Notes under the pieces: generated by a model | The model's input: only the letters and a program-made list of their open reading frames with translations | What the model was told of the DNA's origin: nothing | Databases searched by the model: none | Program-made: the position numbers and the translations under genes | Shown here: piece after piece, positions 43,117 to 51,596 of the stretch | How the letters are laid out: every line of letters begins with the position of its first letter | Position numbering within the stretch: position 1 is the first letter of the stretch | NCBI RefSeq assembly: GCF_037940415.1 | Contig: NZ_CP149798.1 | Span: 5,985,001 to 6,049,000 of the forward strand | Length of the DNA: 64,000 nucleotides | Direction of reading: 5' to 3' | Source of the DNA: Streptomyces sp. f51 | Lineage (GTDB): Bacteria; Actinomycetota; Actinomycetes; Streptomycetales; Streptomycetaceae

Positions 43117-44351
43117 GGAGTCTCCCGCGGGGCGTTGGCGTGGGCGTGGTCGGTCGCCGGGAACAGGACCGCCGTCAGGGCCGTGAACTGGTGGTCGAGG
43201 CGCCGGACGGCGTCCTCGTTGCGCTCGGCGAGGGTCCGGCGGACGTCCGCCGTGTTCTTCTCCAGGGTCCGGAACTGTTCGAGCAGCCGGTCGGTGTCGA
43301 CCTCGCGGGCCGGATGGCAGTAGGAGGCCAGCCCCATGAGGTCCATGAGCGCGTCGCTCTTGGCCGCGTAGCTGAGCGCGATCGTCGGGGTGCCGGCCTT
43401 CAGCGCGCAGATGAGGTTGTGGTAGCGGGTCGCCACGACGCTGTCGGCGGCCGCCATCTCCTTCATCACGTCGGCGAGCGAGGCGGCCTCGGCGACACTG
43501 ACCAGCGGAGAGTCCACCGCGTCGAGGATGGCGGTGACCACCGGGGCGTCCACGCCGTCCCCGGTGATCAGCCGGACCGGCCTGCCCTCCTCGACGAGCG
43601 CCCGGACGAACCCGGTCGTCCCGTCGAGATAGCGCCGGTGGATCTCGTCGGCCCGGGCGCGGTCGTCGTCACTGCCGTGGAAGGCCATGACGCCCACGCA
43701 GACCCGGCCCGGCGCTTCCGCGGGCGCGCCCGCGGACGGCGCCGGGAGGGAGAAGGCGATGTCCGGGTAGACCTCGTCGCGCGAGGTGTCCACGCCCATC
43801 GCCCGCATCGCGTCACGGGACGGGGCGTCCCGGTAGGACCGGTACGCGGCGAGCCGCGCCGACCAGCGCACCAGCGTCCGGGTGGCCCGGTTGCCGATCG
43901 GGGCGGCGCCGACGCCGACCAGCGCGACCCGGGTGCCGGACAGCCGCCCGGTCGCGCAGAGCAGGAACAGCGAGTAGGGGAAGCCCCACGGCCGCAGCGG
44001 CAGCGTGGCCTCCAGGACCCCCATGCCGGGGACGATCACCACGTCGTGCCCGCGCACCCAGGCGGCGGTGCGGAACACGTCGACGAACTTGCCCAGGCCC
44101 TTGCCCACGACCGCGGCCGCGCGGGACGCGGTCCGGTACTCCCCGCGGTACCAGTGCAGCCGCGTCGCGGGGATCCCGTACCGGGCCGTCACGGCCTCGG
44201 GGCCGCCGCACAGCGCGTCCACGGCCACCTCCGGGTGTCTGTGCCGCAGATAGCCGAGCACGGCCTCGAGCGACCCGTCGTTGCCCAGGTTGCCCGAGCC
44301 GAGCAGGCCGAACACCCCGGCGCGCACCGGAGCCTTGCCCGCGGCCGTCAC
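43113..44351 (-). CDS. Polysaccharide pyruvyl transferase family protein
   Basis: A 412-residue GT-B-like enzyme. It has the family's N-terminal motif VFGLLGSGNLGNDGSLEAV, a central VIVPGMGVLEATL, and the C-terminal SVVATRYHNLICALKAGTPT with the conserved H of RYHN-type motifs. It would transfer a ketal pyruvate from phosphoenolpyruvate to a sugar, adding negative charge to the polymer. The GTG start at 44351 overlaps the stop of the glycosyltransferase by 4 bases (GTGA), with GGGGAGG upstream. The acceptor sugar is unknown. Confidence 0.87.
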   Translation of the reverse strand: MTAAGKAPVRAGVFGLLGSGNLGNDGSLEAVLGYLRHRHPEVAVDALCGGPEAVTARYGIPATRLHWYRGEYRTASRAAAVVGKGLGKFVDVFRTAAWVRGHDVVIVPGMGVLEATLPLRPWGFPYSLFLLCATGRLSGTRVALVGVGAAPIGNRATRTLVRWSARLAAYRSYRDAPSRDAMRAMGVDTSRDEVYPDIAFSLPAPSAGAPAEAPGRVCVGVMAFHGSDDDRARADEIHRRYLDGTTGFVRALVEEGRPVRLITGDGVDAPVVTAILDAVDSPLVSVAEAASLADVMKEMAAADSVVATRYHNLICALKAGTPTIALSYAAKSDALMDLMGLASYCHPAREVDTDRLLEQFRTLEKNTADVRRTLAERNEDAVRRLDHQFTALTAVLFPATDHAHANAPRETP

Positions 44352-45295
44352 GACCGCCTCCCCTCGCGGCCGGCGACCAGGGCGTCCACCGAGACGTCGA
44401 GCCGGTCCGGGTCGACCGGGGCGCGGTCCTCGACCCGCTCGCCTGCGCCCGGCCGGACCCGGCTGGTCATCCACGCGGCCAGGTGCCGGTAACAGGCGCG
44501 CCGGTCGGCCGGGGACAGCGGCGCCCGCCGGATCGACGAGGCGAAGCCCCAGACGTACTCGGCGAGCAGCCGGGGCGTCGGGTGCAGCGGGCCGGCCCGG
44601 CGCGGGTCGAGGTTGACGCACCGGGAGCGCTTGGACGGGTTCGCCCGCTCGGCGCGGGTGGGATGGTCGCGCCGGAAGTACAGCAGTTCGGGCACCTGGT
44701 GGAAGGGTCCGTGCAGGGTGATCTCGGCGACGTAGGTGCGGTCCGCGTGGTGGTAGCTGTCCATCGGCTTCACCCGGCGCAGCATGTCGGTGCGCATGAC
44801 CCCGTAGAAGTCGTCGCCGCCGGGCTCGAACAGCAGGCTGCGGAAGCGCTCCGGCGCGTTCGGCGAGTCGGTGGCGAGCGTGTAGTCGTAGGGGACCTTC
44901 ACCTTGCCGTCGCCGTCGATGACCGCCTGGCCGGTGTGCGCGAGGATCATCTCCGGCCGCTCGTCCAGCGCCTCGACGCAGCGCTTCAGCAGGTCCCGGC
45001 CGTACAGGTCGTCGTGCGAGGCCCACTTGAACAGCTCGCCGCGGGACTCGGCGAGCACATGGTTGTGGTTCGGCGTGGCGCCGATGTTCCGGGACAGCCG
45101 CAGGTACCGGATGCGCGAGTCCTTCGCCGCGTACCGGCGGCAGATGTCCTCGGTCCCGTCGGTCGAGGCGTTGTCGGAGACGACCAGTTCGAAGTCCTCG
45201 TACGTCTGGCCGAGCAGGGCGTCGAACGACTCGGCCAGGTACTCCTCGCCGTTGTACACGGGCAGGCCGATGCTCAGCCTGGGTTGCGCGGTCAT
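44348..45295 (-). CDS. Glycosyltransferase family 2 protein
   Basis: A 315-residue GT-A glycosyltransferase. It opens LSIGLPVYNGEEYLAESFDA and VVSDNASTDGTEDICRRY, the GT2 nucleotide-sugar site, and has the metal-binding region FKWASHDDLYGRDLL in place of a DxD. It is cytoplasmic and adds a sugar to the lipid-linked repeat unit. ATG 45295 with GAGGA upstream; the start overlaps the flippase stop by 4 bases (ATGA). Donor and acceptor cannot be told from sequence. Confidence 0.9.
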   Translation of the reverse strand: MTAQPRLSIGLPVYNGEEYLAESFDALLGQTYEDFELVVSDNASTDGTEDICRRYAAKDSRIRYLRLSRNIGATPNHNHVLAESRGELFKWASHDDLYGRDLLKRCVEALDERPEMILAHTGQAVIDGDGKVKVPYDYTLATDSPNAPERFRSLLFEPGGDDFYGVMRTDMLRRVKPMDSYHHADRTYVAEITLHGPFHQVPELLYFRRDHPTRAERANPSKRSRCVNLDPRRAGPLHPTPRLLAEYVWGFASSIRRAPLSPADRRACYRHLAAWMTSRVRPGAGERVEDRAPVDPDRLDVSVDALVAGREGRRS

Positions 45296-46581
45296 GACGT
45301 CCTCACTTCGGGGATCGGTTCCTGTGCGCGCTCGCGCAGGGCGGAGCGCAGTTGCAGCCACCACACGGCCGAGCCGCCGACGGTCGCGGCGGCGACGCCC
45401 CAGGCCGAGCCGACCGCGCCCGCGGCGGCCGCGCCGCCGAGTCCGCCGCCGACGTAGCAGACGGAGGCGAACAACTGGCAGCGCAGGCTGCGCCGGGCCG
45501 CGCCGAGCGCGCGCAGCCCGGCCGCCGCGCCGGTGCCGAGGCCCGCGCCGGCGACGCCGAGGCTGATCGGCACGATGAGCTGGGAGGCGGAGTGCCAGAC
45601 GTCGCCGAGCACCGTCTCGCCGAGTCCGCCGGGGATCAGCAGCAGGGCCGCGCCCCAGATCAGTGAGCCCGCGGCCTGCCCCCCGCCGAGGAGCAGGCAG
45701 AACCTGGCCAGCCGGTGCGGGGCCCTGCGCAGTACCCGGGCCGCCTCCGGGACGGTCACCAGGGACAGCCCCATCAGGACGGCGAGGAACGGGCCCATGA
45801 GGAGCTCGGCGCCCCGCACGGCCCCCACCGCGCTCACCCCGACGATCACGCCGACCCCGTACGCCCGCAGCTGGCTCGCGCCACTGAGGCTCACGTTCTC
45901 GACGAGGTAGCGGTAGCCGAGGTCGCGCTGCTCGCGCAGCCAGCCGCGCGCCTCCGCCATCCGGGGCCGGATGCCGGACTGGACGCAGCCGTAGCCCGCC
46001 GCCACCGTGGCGGACGCGCCCCAGGCGAGCACGAAGGCGGCCACCGTGCCCACATGGGCGGCCACCACCATGGCCGGGATCAGGGCGACACCCCACGCGA
46101 CGTCGTTGAGGAACGCCTTGCGCCCGGTGCCCGCGGCGAAGAACGAGTACCTCCAGGCGTCCTGGAGCAGCAGTCCGGGCAGCATGAGACCGAGCGCGGC
46201 GAAAGCGGGCCCCACCCGGCCGCCGAGGCCGAGCCCGGCCACCAGGGACACCGCGCCGAGGACGATGCCGACGCAGAGCGCGGTGCCCGTCGAGCGGCCC
46301 ACCGCCCCGCGCCAGGCCGGGCCCGGCGGACCGCTGAAGCGCACCGTGAGCGGATCGGTGGCCAGCCCGCGGGAGACGTTGAGCACCACGCCGTACGTCA
46401 CCCAGGCGAGGCTGAACACGCCGAACGCGGTCACCCCGAGCGAGCGGGCCACGTAGATGCCGACCGCGAAGTTGCTCACGCTGGAGGCCGCCTGGTCGGC
46501 CAGCCCCCAGGACAGCCGGCCGACGAGGGCACGCTTGGCGGACCTGGCCGGTGCCCTCGCCGTCTCCTCCTCCGTGGTCAT
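45292..46581 (-). CDS. Wzx-like polysaccharide flippase (MOP superfamily)
   Basis: A 429-residue membrane protein with about 12 helices, starting LSWGLADQAASSVSNFAVGI, a pattern typical of oligosaccharide flippases, and continuing with SLGVTAFGVFSLAWVTYGVV. It would move the undecaprenyl-linked repeat unit to the outer face of the membrane for Wzy. The ATG at 46581 has GAGG upstream; the in-frame GTG at 46590 would give a 4-base overlap with the DUF4910 stop like its neighbours, so the true start is open. Sequence divergence of flippases is high, so the substrate is not predicted. Confidence 0.82.
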   Translation of the reverse strand: MTTEEETARAPARSAKRALVGRLSWGLADQAASSVSNFAVGIYVARSLGVTAFGVFSLAWVTYGVVLNVSRGLATDPLTVRFSGPPGPAWRGAVGRSTGTALCVGIVLGAVSLVAGLGLGGRVGPAFAALGLMLPGLLLQDAWRYSFFAAGTGRKAFLNDVAWGVALIPAMVVAAHVGTVAAFVLAWGASATVAAGYGCVQSGIRPRMAEARGWLREQRDLGYRYLVENVSLSGASQLRAYGVGVIVGVSAVGAVRGAELLMGPFLAVLMGLSLVTVPEAARVLRRAPHRLARFCLLLGGGQAAGSLIWGAALLLIPGGLGETVLGDVWHSASQLIVPISLGVAGAGLGTGAAAGLRALGAARRSLRCQLFASVCYVGGGLGGAAAAGAVGSAWGVAAATVGGSAVWWLQLRSALRERAQEPIPEVRTS

Positions 46582-46586
46582 CCGCC

Positions 46587-47861
46587 TCACGCCTTGATCA
46601 GTTCGGCGCCGTGCAGCGCGTCGGCCGCCGCGGCGACGGTGTCGAACGGCAGCCCGGACCGCTCGGCCACGTCCAGCAGCGTGTGGTCGCCGTCGGAGAG
46701 GCTGAGCACCCAGAGCATGGCCATCTGCGCCTGCTTGGTGTCACTGCGGCCGCCGAGCGCGTCGTACAGCCCGCGCCTTCCCAACTGCGGCTCGCCGTAC
46801 GGGCTGAGGTTGACGTACCGGCGGTTGCGGTCCAGGACGCCGAGGGCCTCGCGGCACACGGCGAGCGTGTCCTCCATCGCCGCGGGGGAGACGAAGTCCA
46901 GGTTGTCGGCCGAGGTGTGGTACTCGGGGTAGCCCGCGTACGGGGTCCTGCTGAGCGAGCCCACCCCGAGGTCGAACCCGGGCGAGCAGTACTGCCGCTC
47001 GTCGTAGCCGTACGGGGTGAACTCGTCGATCCGGTGCGGGCGTTCGGAGGTGTCGAGCACGTGCCGCAGCACACGGTCGATCTCCGCGTCCCCGCGCCTG
47101 CTCCGCTTGTAGGTGAGGTGGCCCGGATCGCCCGCGCAGGCCAGCACCAGCCCGTGCTTGACCTGGTCGATCCGGTCCGCGTTGCGGGCCAGCCAGGTGA
47201 TCGCCCCGATCGTGCCGGGCGCGAAGATGAACCGGTAGGTGTAGTACGGGTTCTCCTCCGCCAGCGCCCGCGCCAGGAACGTCGCCACCGCGACACCGGC
47301 CATGTTGTCGTTGGCCAGTGACGGGTGGCAGACATGGCAGGAGACGATCACCTCGTCGGCGACCTGTCCGGGGACCACGTGCTCGGCGTAGGTGAGATGG
47401 CCGTCGGCGAGGGTCGAGTCGATGCGCACCTCGTAGTCGCCGTCCGGCATCGCGTCCAGGGTGTCCTGGGCCAGGCAGAAGCCCCACTCCGGCTTGTAGT
47501 AGCTGGTGCGGTACGGCACCCAGGCCGGGTGCTCCGGCAGGGTGTGCAGATGTCCGCGCAGCTCGGACAGCGGCATCGTCGCCGACACCGGCACGCTGTA
47601 GCCGAGCACGTGCAGGCTGGACGCGGCGAAGTCGACGACCCGCCTGCCCGTGCCGTCGGCTATGTAGGCGTCCCTGATGTTCCACTCCTGCGGCACCGTC
47701 CAGTCCAGGACCTGGGTGCCGGTCGGCACCTCGTGCACCTGGAGCGGGATGTACTCGCCGACGATGTCCAGGGTGGCGCGCACCCCGTCGCCGGTGATGC
47801 TCCGGCAGAGCGGGTACATCCGCTCCAACAGCGCGTGCATCTCCTCGCCCGGGCCGGTCAC
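46587..47861 (-). CDS. DUF4910 aminopeptidase-like protein with C-terminal winged helix
   Basis: A 424-residue protein. The N-terminal part has PLCRSITGDGVRATLDIVGE and VPQEWNIRDAYI. The M28-like core has the metal-binding signature SCHVCHPSLANDNMAGVAVA (His and Asp) and a later His in PEYHTSADNLDFV. The last 60 residues form a winged helix (QAQMAMLWVLSLSDGDHTLL). DUF4910 proteins recur in bacterial polysaccharide clusters beside the same methyltransferase, PIG-L and epimerase genes, yet have no known reaction. Amide hydrolysis on a sugar or removal of an aminoacyl group is possible. The GTG start overlaps the epimerase stop by 4 bases. Confidence 0.83.
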   Translation of the reverse strand: MTGPGEEMHALLERMYPLCRSITGDGVRATLDIVGEYIPLQVHEVPTGTQVLDWTVPQEWNIRDAYIADGTGRRVVDFAASSLHVLGYSVPVSATMPLSELRGHLHTLPEHPAWVPYRTSYYKPEWGFCLAQDTLDAMPDGDYEVRIDSTLADGHLTYAEHVVPGQVADEVIVSCHVCHPSLANDNMAGVAVATFLARALAEENPYYTYRFIFAPGTIGAITWLARNADRIDQVKHGLVLACAGDPGHLTYKRSRRGDAEIDRVLRHVLDTSERPHRIDEFTPYGYDERQYCSPGFDLGVGSLSRTPYAGYPEYHTSADNLDFVSPAAMEDTLAVCREALGVLDRNRRYVNLSPYGEPQLGRRGLYDALGGRSDTKQAQMAMLWVLSLSDGDHTLLDVAERSGLPFDTVAAAADALHGAELIKA

Positions 47862-48883
47862 CGGCGCCACCGCAGGGTGTCGTCGACGGTGCCGGCCTCG
47901 GAGGCGGCGCGCAGCACGGCGAGCCGGGTGAAGCGCTGCTCGAAGCTCTCCCGGGTCAGCCCGTGCTTGCGGTAGGCGTCGGCGAGTTCGAGCGCGCCCC
48001 GCTTTACCGACCACTCGCAGTCGAAGCCGGGGATCGCCGCGCGGAACCGGGAGAAGTCCACCCGGTAGGACCGCGGATCGGCGCCGTTCTCCCCGGTGAT
48101 CACCACCTTGGCGCCTTCCACCGCCTCGGCGACCTGCTCGGCGATCTCGGCGACCGTTACGTTGTTCGTCTCGCTGCCGATGTTGAACGCCCGGTCGTGC
48201 ACCGCGTCCCGGGGCGCGTCCAGCGCGGCCGTGAAGGCCCGGGCGATGTCGGCGGCGTGCACCAGCGGGCGCCAGGGCGTGCCGTCGGACAGGACGAGGA
48301 CCTCGCCGGACAGCAGGGCGTGTCCCACCAGGTTGTTCAGCACGATGTCGGCGCGCAGCCGGGGCGAGTAGCCGAAGGCGGTGGCGTTGCGCATGTACAC
48401 GGGGCTGAAGTCGCCGTCGGCGAGCTCGTGCAGGTCGTCCTCCACCCGCACCTTGGACTCCGCGTACGGCGTCACCGGGCGCAACGGCGCCTCCTCGGCG
48501 ACCAGTTCGTCGCCTCCGGCGGCTCCGTAGACCGAGCACGTGGACGCGTACAGGAAGCGCCGCACCCCGGCCTCGCGGGCGAGGCGGGCCAGCTTCACGG
48601 ACGCGTGGTGGTTGATGTCGTAGGTGAGTTCCGGTGCCAGCGACCCCAGCGGGTCGTTGGACAGCGCGGCCAGGTGGATCACGGCGTCCACCCCGGCCAC
48701 GTGTTCGGCCGTGACGTCACGCAGGTCGACCCGGGGCCCGGGCGGGTCCGCGGGCGTCGGGCCGAGCACGCAGTCGGCGAACAGCCCGGAGTCCAGACCG
48801 ACGACCTCGTGCCCGGCGGCCGTGAGGACCGGGGCCATGACGGTGCCCAGATAGCCCTGGTGCCCGGTCAGCAGTACGCGCAA
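47858..48883 (-). CDS. NAD-dependent epimerase/dehydratase (extended SDR)
   Basis: A 341-residue extended SDR enzyme. The NAD site is TGHQGYLGTVMAPVL (residues 6-20), the catalytic motif is YAESK with Ser/Thr in LYASTCSVYGAA upstream, and VYMRNATAFGYSPRLRADIV is typical of sugar-nucleotide epimerases and reductases. It probably acts on the NDP-sugar made by the neighbouring nucleotidyltransferase. The start is TTG 48883 with GGGGGA 7 bases upstream, 3 bases after the PIG-L stop. Whether it epimerises, dehydrates or reduces cannot be decided. Confidence 0.87.
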   Translation of the reverse strand: MRVLLTGHQGYLGTVMAPVLTAAGHEVVGLDSGLFADCVLGPTPADPPGPRVDLRDVTAEHVAGVDAVIHLAALSNDPLGSLAPELTYDINHHASVKLARLAREAGVRRFLYASTCSVYGAAGGDELVAEEAPLRPVTPYAESKVRVEDDLHELADGDFSPVYMRNATAFGYSPRLRADIVLNNLVGHALLSGEVLVLSDGTPWRPLVHAADIARAFTAALDAPRDAVHDRAFNIGSETNNVTVAEIAEQVAEAVEGAKVVITGENGADPRSYRVDFSRFRAAIPGFDCEWSVKRGALELADAYRKHGLTRESFEQRFTRLAVLRAASEAGTVDDTLRWRR

Positions 48884-48886
48884 GGT

Positions 48887-49537
48887 TCATTCCCCCAGGT
48901 CGAGAGTGAGTTTGGTGACGGCGAACGCCTCGGCGTAGCGCGCGTTGCATTCGATACCGCGGATCCGGGCGAGCCCCAGGAAGGCCTCCCGGTCGTACCA
49001 GGACCGGTGCCGCTGCGAGGGATAGTGCTCCTGGAGCAGCAGCGCCTTCCGTTCGGCGATCTCGGGCGACAGCGGCTGGTACGCCACCGGACGGCCGAGG
49101 TCGCCGTCCCACTTGACGATCTCGTAGCCGAGCACGAGATGGTCGCGGAACGCCGTGGTCATGAGCTTCGCCAGACCGCGGTGGTCCTGGTGCGCGTCCT
49201 CGGTGCGCGGCGCGAGGACGAGATCGGGCTCCGTCTGCGCGCGCAGGTCCTCGACCGCGCGCTTGGCCTCGTCCCAGTGCGCGGGCAGCCGGCCGTCGGG
49301 CAGCTTGTGCACCGTCAGCCGGAGATCGGCGCCGGGGCAGAAGGCGGCGAGCGCGGCCCGCTCCTCCTGCTCCCGCTCGCTGCCGCCGCCCGAGAGCACC
49401 AGCGCGTCCACGCGGACGCCCGGCCGCGCGAGGCACAGCGCGAGCAGCGTGCCCCCCGCGCCGATGGCTATGTCGTCGCAGTGCGCGCCCACCGCGACGA
49501 TCCGGTCCAGACGCCGTCCGGCGCCGAGCCCGATCAC
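48887..49537 (-). CDS. PIG-L/LmbE family deacetylase
   Basis: A 216-residue zinc-dependent deacetylase-fold protein. It has the metal motif VGAHCDDIAIGAGGT (family form HPDDE; the Pro and Glu are replaced here) and the second ligand EDAHQDHRG. Relatives deacetylate N-acetyl sugars, as in GlcNAc-PI or mycothiol synthesis. In this cluster it may deacetylate an NDP-amino sugar. The GTG start overlaps the nucleotidyltransferase stop by 4 bases with GGGGA upstream. Confidence 0.87.
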   Translation of the reverse strand: MIGLGAGRRLDRIVAVGAHCDDIAIGAGGTLLALCLARPGVRVDALVLSGGGSEREQEERAALAAFCPGADLRLTVHKLPDGRLPAHWDEAKRAVEDLRAQTEPDLVLAPRTEDAHQDHRGLAKLMTTAFRDHLVLGYEIVKWDGDLGRPVAYQPLSPEIAERKALLLQEHYPSQRHRSWYDREAFLGLARIRGIECNARYAEAFAVTKLTLDLGE

Positions 49538-50364
49538 GCGGTCCCCGCCCCGGTGCCGGTCCGGCTCGCGGGCACGAGCGCCCGGGTGCCCTCGTGCTCC
49601 CACACGGCCCACGGGCGCTCGCCCCGCGCGTAGGCCTCGTCGAGCGCCGCCCGCTCCTTCACGGTGTCGGTCGGCTTCCAGAAACCGCGGTGCTGGTGCG
49701 CCACCAGCCTTCCCTCCTTGGCCAGCCGGGCGCAGCCGTCGGCGACCAGGTCCCCGTTCTCCGGGATGTGGTCGAAGACCTCCTGGCGGAGCACGAAGTA
49801 GCCGCCGTTCTCCCACAGCGGCATGTCGCTGACCGCGGTGATGCCTCCCACGAGCCCGTCCTCGCCCAGGTCCACGCAGTGGAACGAGGACTGCGGCGGC
49901 ACCACCATCATCGACGCGCCGGCGTCGCGCCGGGCGAAGTTGTCGATCATCTCCGGCAGCGGGGCGTCGGTGAGCACGTCGGCGTAGTTGGCGAGGAACA
50001 TCTCGTCGCCGTCCAGGTACGGGCGCACCCGGCGCAGCCGTTCGCCGATCGGCGACTCGATGCCCGTCTGCACGAACGTGATCGTCCAGGAGGAGATGTC
50101 GGTGGACAGCAGCTCGGTCCTGCCGCCCCGCAGCACGAAGTCGTTGGACGTCGTCTCCTCGTAGTTGAGGAAGAAGTCCTTGATGTGGCGGGCCCCGTAC
50201 CCGAGGCACAGGATGAACTCGGTGTGCCCGAAGTGCGCGTAGTAGCGCATGACGTGCCAGATCAGCGGGCGGGGGCCGACCATCGCCATCGGCTTGGGCA
50301 CGTCGTCGGAGGCTCCGCTGCGCATGCGCATCCCGTAGCCGCCGCAGAACAGTACGACCTTCAT
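49534..50364 (-). CDS. Sugar-1-phosphate nucleotidyltransferase (RfbF/cytidylyltransferase-like)
   Basis: A 276-residue nucleotidyltransferase closest to glucose-1-phosphate cytidylyltransferases. It starts MKVVLFCGGYGMRMR, where the usual GGxGTR reads GGYGMRMR, followed by PKPMAMVGPRPLIWHVMRYY, FILCLGYGARHIKDFFLNYE, MFLANYADVLTDAPL and, later, FHCVDLGEDGLVGGI. It would activate a sugar phosphate with CTP or a related NTP. ATG 50364 overlaps the methyltransferase stop by 4 bases. Which nucleotide it uses is inferred from likeness to RfbF only. Confidence 0.85.
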   Translation of the reverse strand: MKVVLFCGGYGMRMRSGASDDVPKPMAMVGPRPLIWHVMRYYAHFGHTEFILCLGYGARHIKDFFLNYEETTSNDFVLRGGRTELLSTDISSWTITFVQTGIESPIGERLRRVRPYLDGDEMFLANYADVLTDAPLPEMIDNFARRDAGASMMVVPPQSSFHCVDLGEDGLVGGITAVSDMPLWENGGYFVLRQEVFDHIPENGDLVADGCARLAKEGRLVAHQHRGFWKPTDTVKERAALDEAYARGERPWAVWEHEGTRALVPASRTGTGAGTA

Positions 50365-51596
50365 GCCTTGACCTCGACAATGCTCAGTTCGGGGATGGGG
50401 AAGACGAGCCTGCCGCCCCATTCGTGGACGAAGGACAGCTGTTCGGTGAGCTCGGCCCGCAGGTTCCACGGCAGGACGAGGACGTAGTCCGGCTTGTCGG
50501 CGGCGATCTGCTCGGGCGCCAGGATCGGGACGCGGGTGCCCGGGGTGAACCGGCCGTGCTTGTACGGGTTGCGGTCGACCGTGTACGCGAGCAGGTCGGG
50601 CCGGATGCCGCAGTGGTTGAGCAGGGTGTTGCCCTTGCCCGGGGCGCCGTAGCCGACGACGCTCTCGCCGCGCTCGGCCGCGTCGATGAGGAACCGCAGC
50701 AGGTCCCGGCGCACCTTGGCGACCCGGGCGGAGAACTCGGTGTACCCGGACAGGTCCTGGAGCCCGGCCGCCTTCTCCCGGTCGAGGACCTCGGCCACCC
50801 GCGCGGACGGCTCACCGGCCACCTCGTCGGGCCGCGCCCACAGCCGGACGGAGCCGCCGTGCGTGGGCAGCAACTCGACGTCCACGAGCGTCAGTCCACC
50901 GCTCGCCAGCGCCCGGATCGCGGACGCGACCGTGTAGTACTGGAAGTGCTCGTGGTAGATCGTGTCGTACTGGTTCTCCTCGATCAGCGTCAGCAGGTGC
51001 TGCACCTCGATGGAGACCCAGCCGTCGTCGGCGACCAGGGCGCGCAGCCCCTGGGTGAACCCGACCACGTCGGGGATGTGCGCGTACACGTTGTTGGCCA
51101 CGACCAGGTCCGCGGGGCCGTGTTCGGCGCGGACGGCGGCACCGGTGTCCGGGCTCAGGAACGCCGTGAGCGTGGGCACGCCCGCGTCCCGTGCCGCCGC
51201 GCCGACGTTCACCGAGGGCTCGACGCCCAGGCAGCGGATCCCGCGCTCCACCACGTGCTTGAGCAGATAGCCGTCGTTGCTCGCCACCTCGACCACGAAC
51301 GCGTCGGCGCCGAGACCGGCCTTCTCCACCGCGCCGTCGACGAACGTGCGCGCGTGCTCGACCCAGGAGGTCGAGAAGGAGGAGAAGTACGCGTACTCGC
51401 TGAACGTCTCCTCAGGTGTGATCAGCGGCGGGATCTGCGCGAGCCAGCAGGTGGTGCACACCCGCAGGTGCAGCGGGTACGCCGGCTCCGGCTGGTCCAG
51501 TTGGTCCGCGGCGAGAAAGCTCTCGCACGGCGGGGTCGCCCCGAGATCGACGACGCTCGCGAGCGACGCCGCGCCGCAGAGTCGGCAACGTGACAT
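50361..51596 (-). CDS. NDP-hexose C-methyltransferase-like SAM enzyme
   Basis: A 411-residue protein with the three-part layout of sugar 3-C-methyltransferases such as TcaB9. An N-terminal zinc site is CRLCG plus CTTCW (about residues 4-50), the SAM-binding Rossmann domain has FVVEVASNDGYLLKHVVERG and DLVVANNVYAHIPDVVGFTQ, with the active-site-like YHEHFQYYT, and the C-terminal domain has GESVVGYGAPGKGNTLLNHC. It probably adds a branch methyl to a keto-sugar nucleotide. Its start overlaps the preceding stop by one base (TGATG). Confidence 0.87.
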   Translation of the reverse strand: MSRCRLCGAASLASVVDLGATPPCESFLAADQLDQPEPAYPLHLRVCTTCWLAQIPPLITPEETFSEYAYFSSFSTSWVEHARTFVDGAVEKAGLGADAFVVEVASNDGYLLKHVVERGIRCLGVEPSVNVGAAARDAGVPTLTAFLSPDTGAAVRAEHGPADLVVANNVYAHIPDVVGFTQGLRALVADDGWVSIEVQHLLTLIEENQYDTIYHEHFQYYTVASAIRALASGGLTLVDVELLPTHGGSVRLWARPDEVAGEPSARVAEVLDREKAAGLQDLSGYTEFSARVAKVRRDLLRFLIDAAERGESVVGYGAPGKGNTLLNHCGIRPDLLAYTVDRNPYKHGRFTPGTRVPILAPEQIAADKPDYVLVLPWNLRAELTEQLSFVHEWGGRLVFPIPELSIVEVKA

